Assembly (NCBI GenBank): GCA_031271525.1
Contig: JAISVO010000190.1
Span: 1 to 5,638 of the forward strand
Direction: 5' to 3'
Origin: Oscillospiraceae bacterium
GTDB lineage: Bacteria > Bacillota > Clostridia > Oscillospirales > UBA929
DNA: 5,638 nt
In this document: piece by piece, positions 5,339-5,638 of the stretch
How the letters are laid out: each line of letters starts with the position of its first letter
How positions within the stretch are numbered: the first letter of the stretch is position 1
Notes under the pieces: generated by a model
Database searches by the model: none
Seen by the model: the letters and a program-made list of their open reading frames with translations, nothing else
What the model was told of the DNA's origin: nothing
Program-made: the position numbers and the translations under genes

Positions 5339-5638
5339 TCACCGTCTGGCTGATTGGATACATAATTCGGCAGACAACTTATCGACGTTTTCATGAAGCC
5401 AATTCAACAATTTATTGATTAATCTCGATACATCTTTATAGCCTTCCGGTATAATCGAAAATGGCGGTGTGTAATTTGTCATAAATTGATGCCAATAGAA
5501 CAGATAAGGCATAATTCTCCTATCATATTCATTAAGCCTAAAATATTTTGAATATTGATAAATATATTCATTCAGTCTGCAAGCATCTATACTTCCATTT
5601 TTGCAGGCAGGATCAGCAAATACATATGACATAATCAC
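5339..5638 (-). CDS. C-terminal part of a probable APH/choline-kinase-fold phosphotransferase, 5' partial
   Basis: The frame is open from the right window edge to a TGA at 5341-5339. The GTG or ATG codons at the edge are probably internal, because the real protein should begin beyond the window. About 99 residues are visible. They have the look of the helical C-terminus of aminoglycoside-phosphotransferase-family kinases: SYVFADPACKNG, DACRLNEYIYQYSKYF, LNEYDRRIMPYLFYWHQF, then a closing helix RLINKLLNWLHENVDK. The catalytic HxDxxxxN loop and DFD-type metal motif would be to the right and cannot be checked. G+C is about 34% here against roughly 60% in the other genes, a sign of horizontal acquisition. 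It is on the same strand as the ABC-F gene and 173 bases upstream of it, so readthrough into the ABC-F leader is possible. The kinase assignment rests on a weak, remembered pattern; substrate unknown. Confidence 0.5.
   Translation of the reverse strand: MIMSYVFADPACKNGSIDACRLNEYIYQYSKYFRLNEYDRRIMPYLFYWHQFMTNYTPPFSIIPEGYKDVSRLINKLLNWLHENVDKLSAELCIQSARR

Noticed and set aside
5260..5400. Candidate minus-strand promoter for the ABC-F gene (for example around the TGATATTTAG stretch or the TTGTTGAGG stretch).
   Set aside because: No pair of -35 and -10 boxes with proper spacing reaches a convincing match. The promoter is not identified and may lie inside or upstream of the kinase-like gene.

Overview
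The window looks like chromosomal DNA from a high-G+C (roughly 60% by eye over the main genes) Gram-positive anaerobe, most likely a member of the Clostridia (Oscillospirales-like). The reasons are strong AGGAGGTG-type ribosome binding sites, a DUF3784/PH-domain membrane protein, a clostridial Lsa/CplR-type ABC-F protein and several intrinsic terminators. The lineage is inference. The last 300 bases have a very different composition (about 34% G+C by hand count).

Layout: (1) 1-153 is the 3' end of guaA (GMP synthase), followed by a hairpin-rich untranslated stretch and a likely terminator (285-330). (2) 370-2874 is a two-gene operon. The first gene is a short SDR-fold protein resembling the N-terminal part of CapF/WbjC, lacking the catalytic Tyr-x-x-x-Lys and the cupin domain. 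The second is a large protein with a GT4 glycosyltransferase domain followed by a GT2/GT-A-like domain. Together they suggest surface-polysaccharide or glycoprotein synthesis. The operon ends in an intrinsic terminator that contains the glycosyltransferase stop codon. (3) 2908-3710 is a self-contained unit, with promoter, strong RBS and a four-helix membrane protein carrying a PH-like domain. (4) 3696-5165 on the minus strand encodes an ABC-F ATPase of the antibiotic-resistance (ribosome-protection) type. It converges on the PH gene and overlaps it by 15 bases. (5) Upstream of the ABC-F gene, 5166-5338 looks like a regulatory leader. It holds a three-codon upstream ORF (Met-Arg-Lys-stop) with its own Shine-Dalgarno, alternative hairpins, and a terminator-like hairpin just before the ABC-F RBS. 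(6) 5339-5638, minus strand, is the C-terminal part of an AT-rich gene that resembles APH/choline-kinase-fold phosphotransferases.

The most interesting regions are the ABC-F leader (probable ribosome-mediated attenuation by a minimal peptide), the stripped-down SDR paired with a double glycosyltransferase, and two terminators embedded in coding sequence. One of these lies in the 3' end of the glycosyltransferase gene and the other runs antisense through the ABC-F signature-motif codons. The pairing of an ABC-F gene with an AT-rich kinase-like gene on the same strand suggests an acquired resistance-type segment, but the kinase call is tentative.
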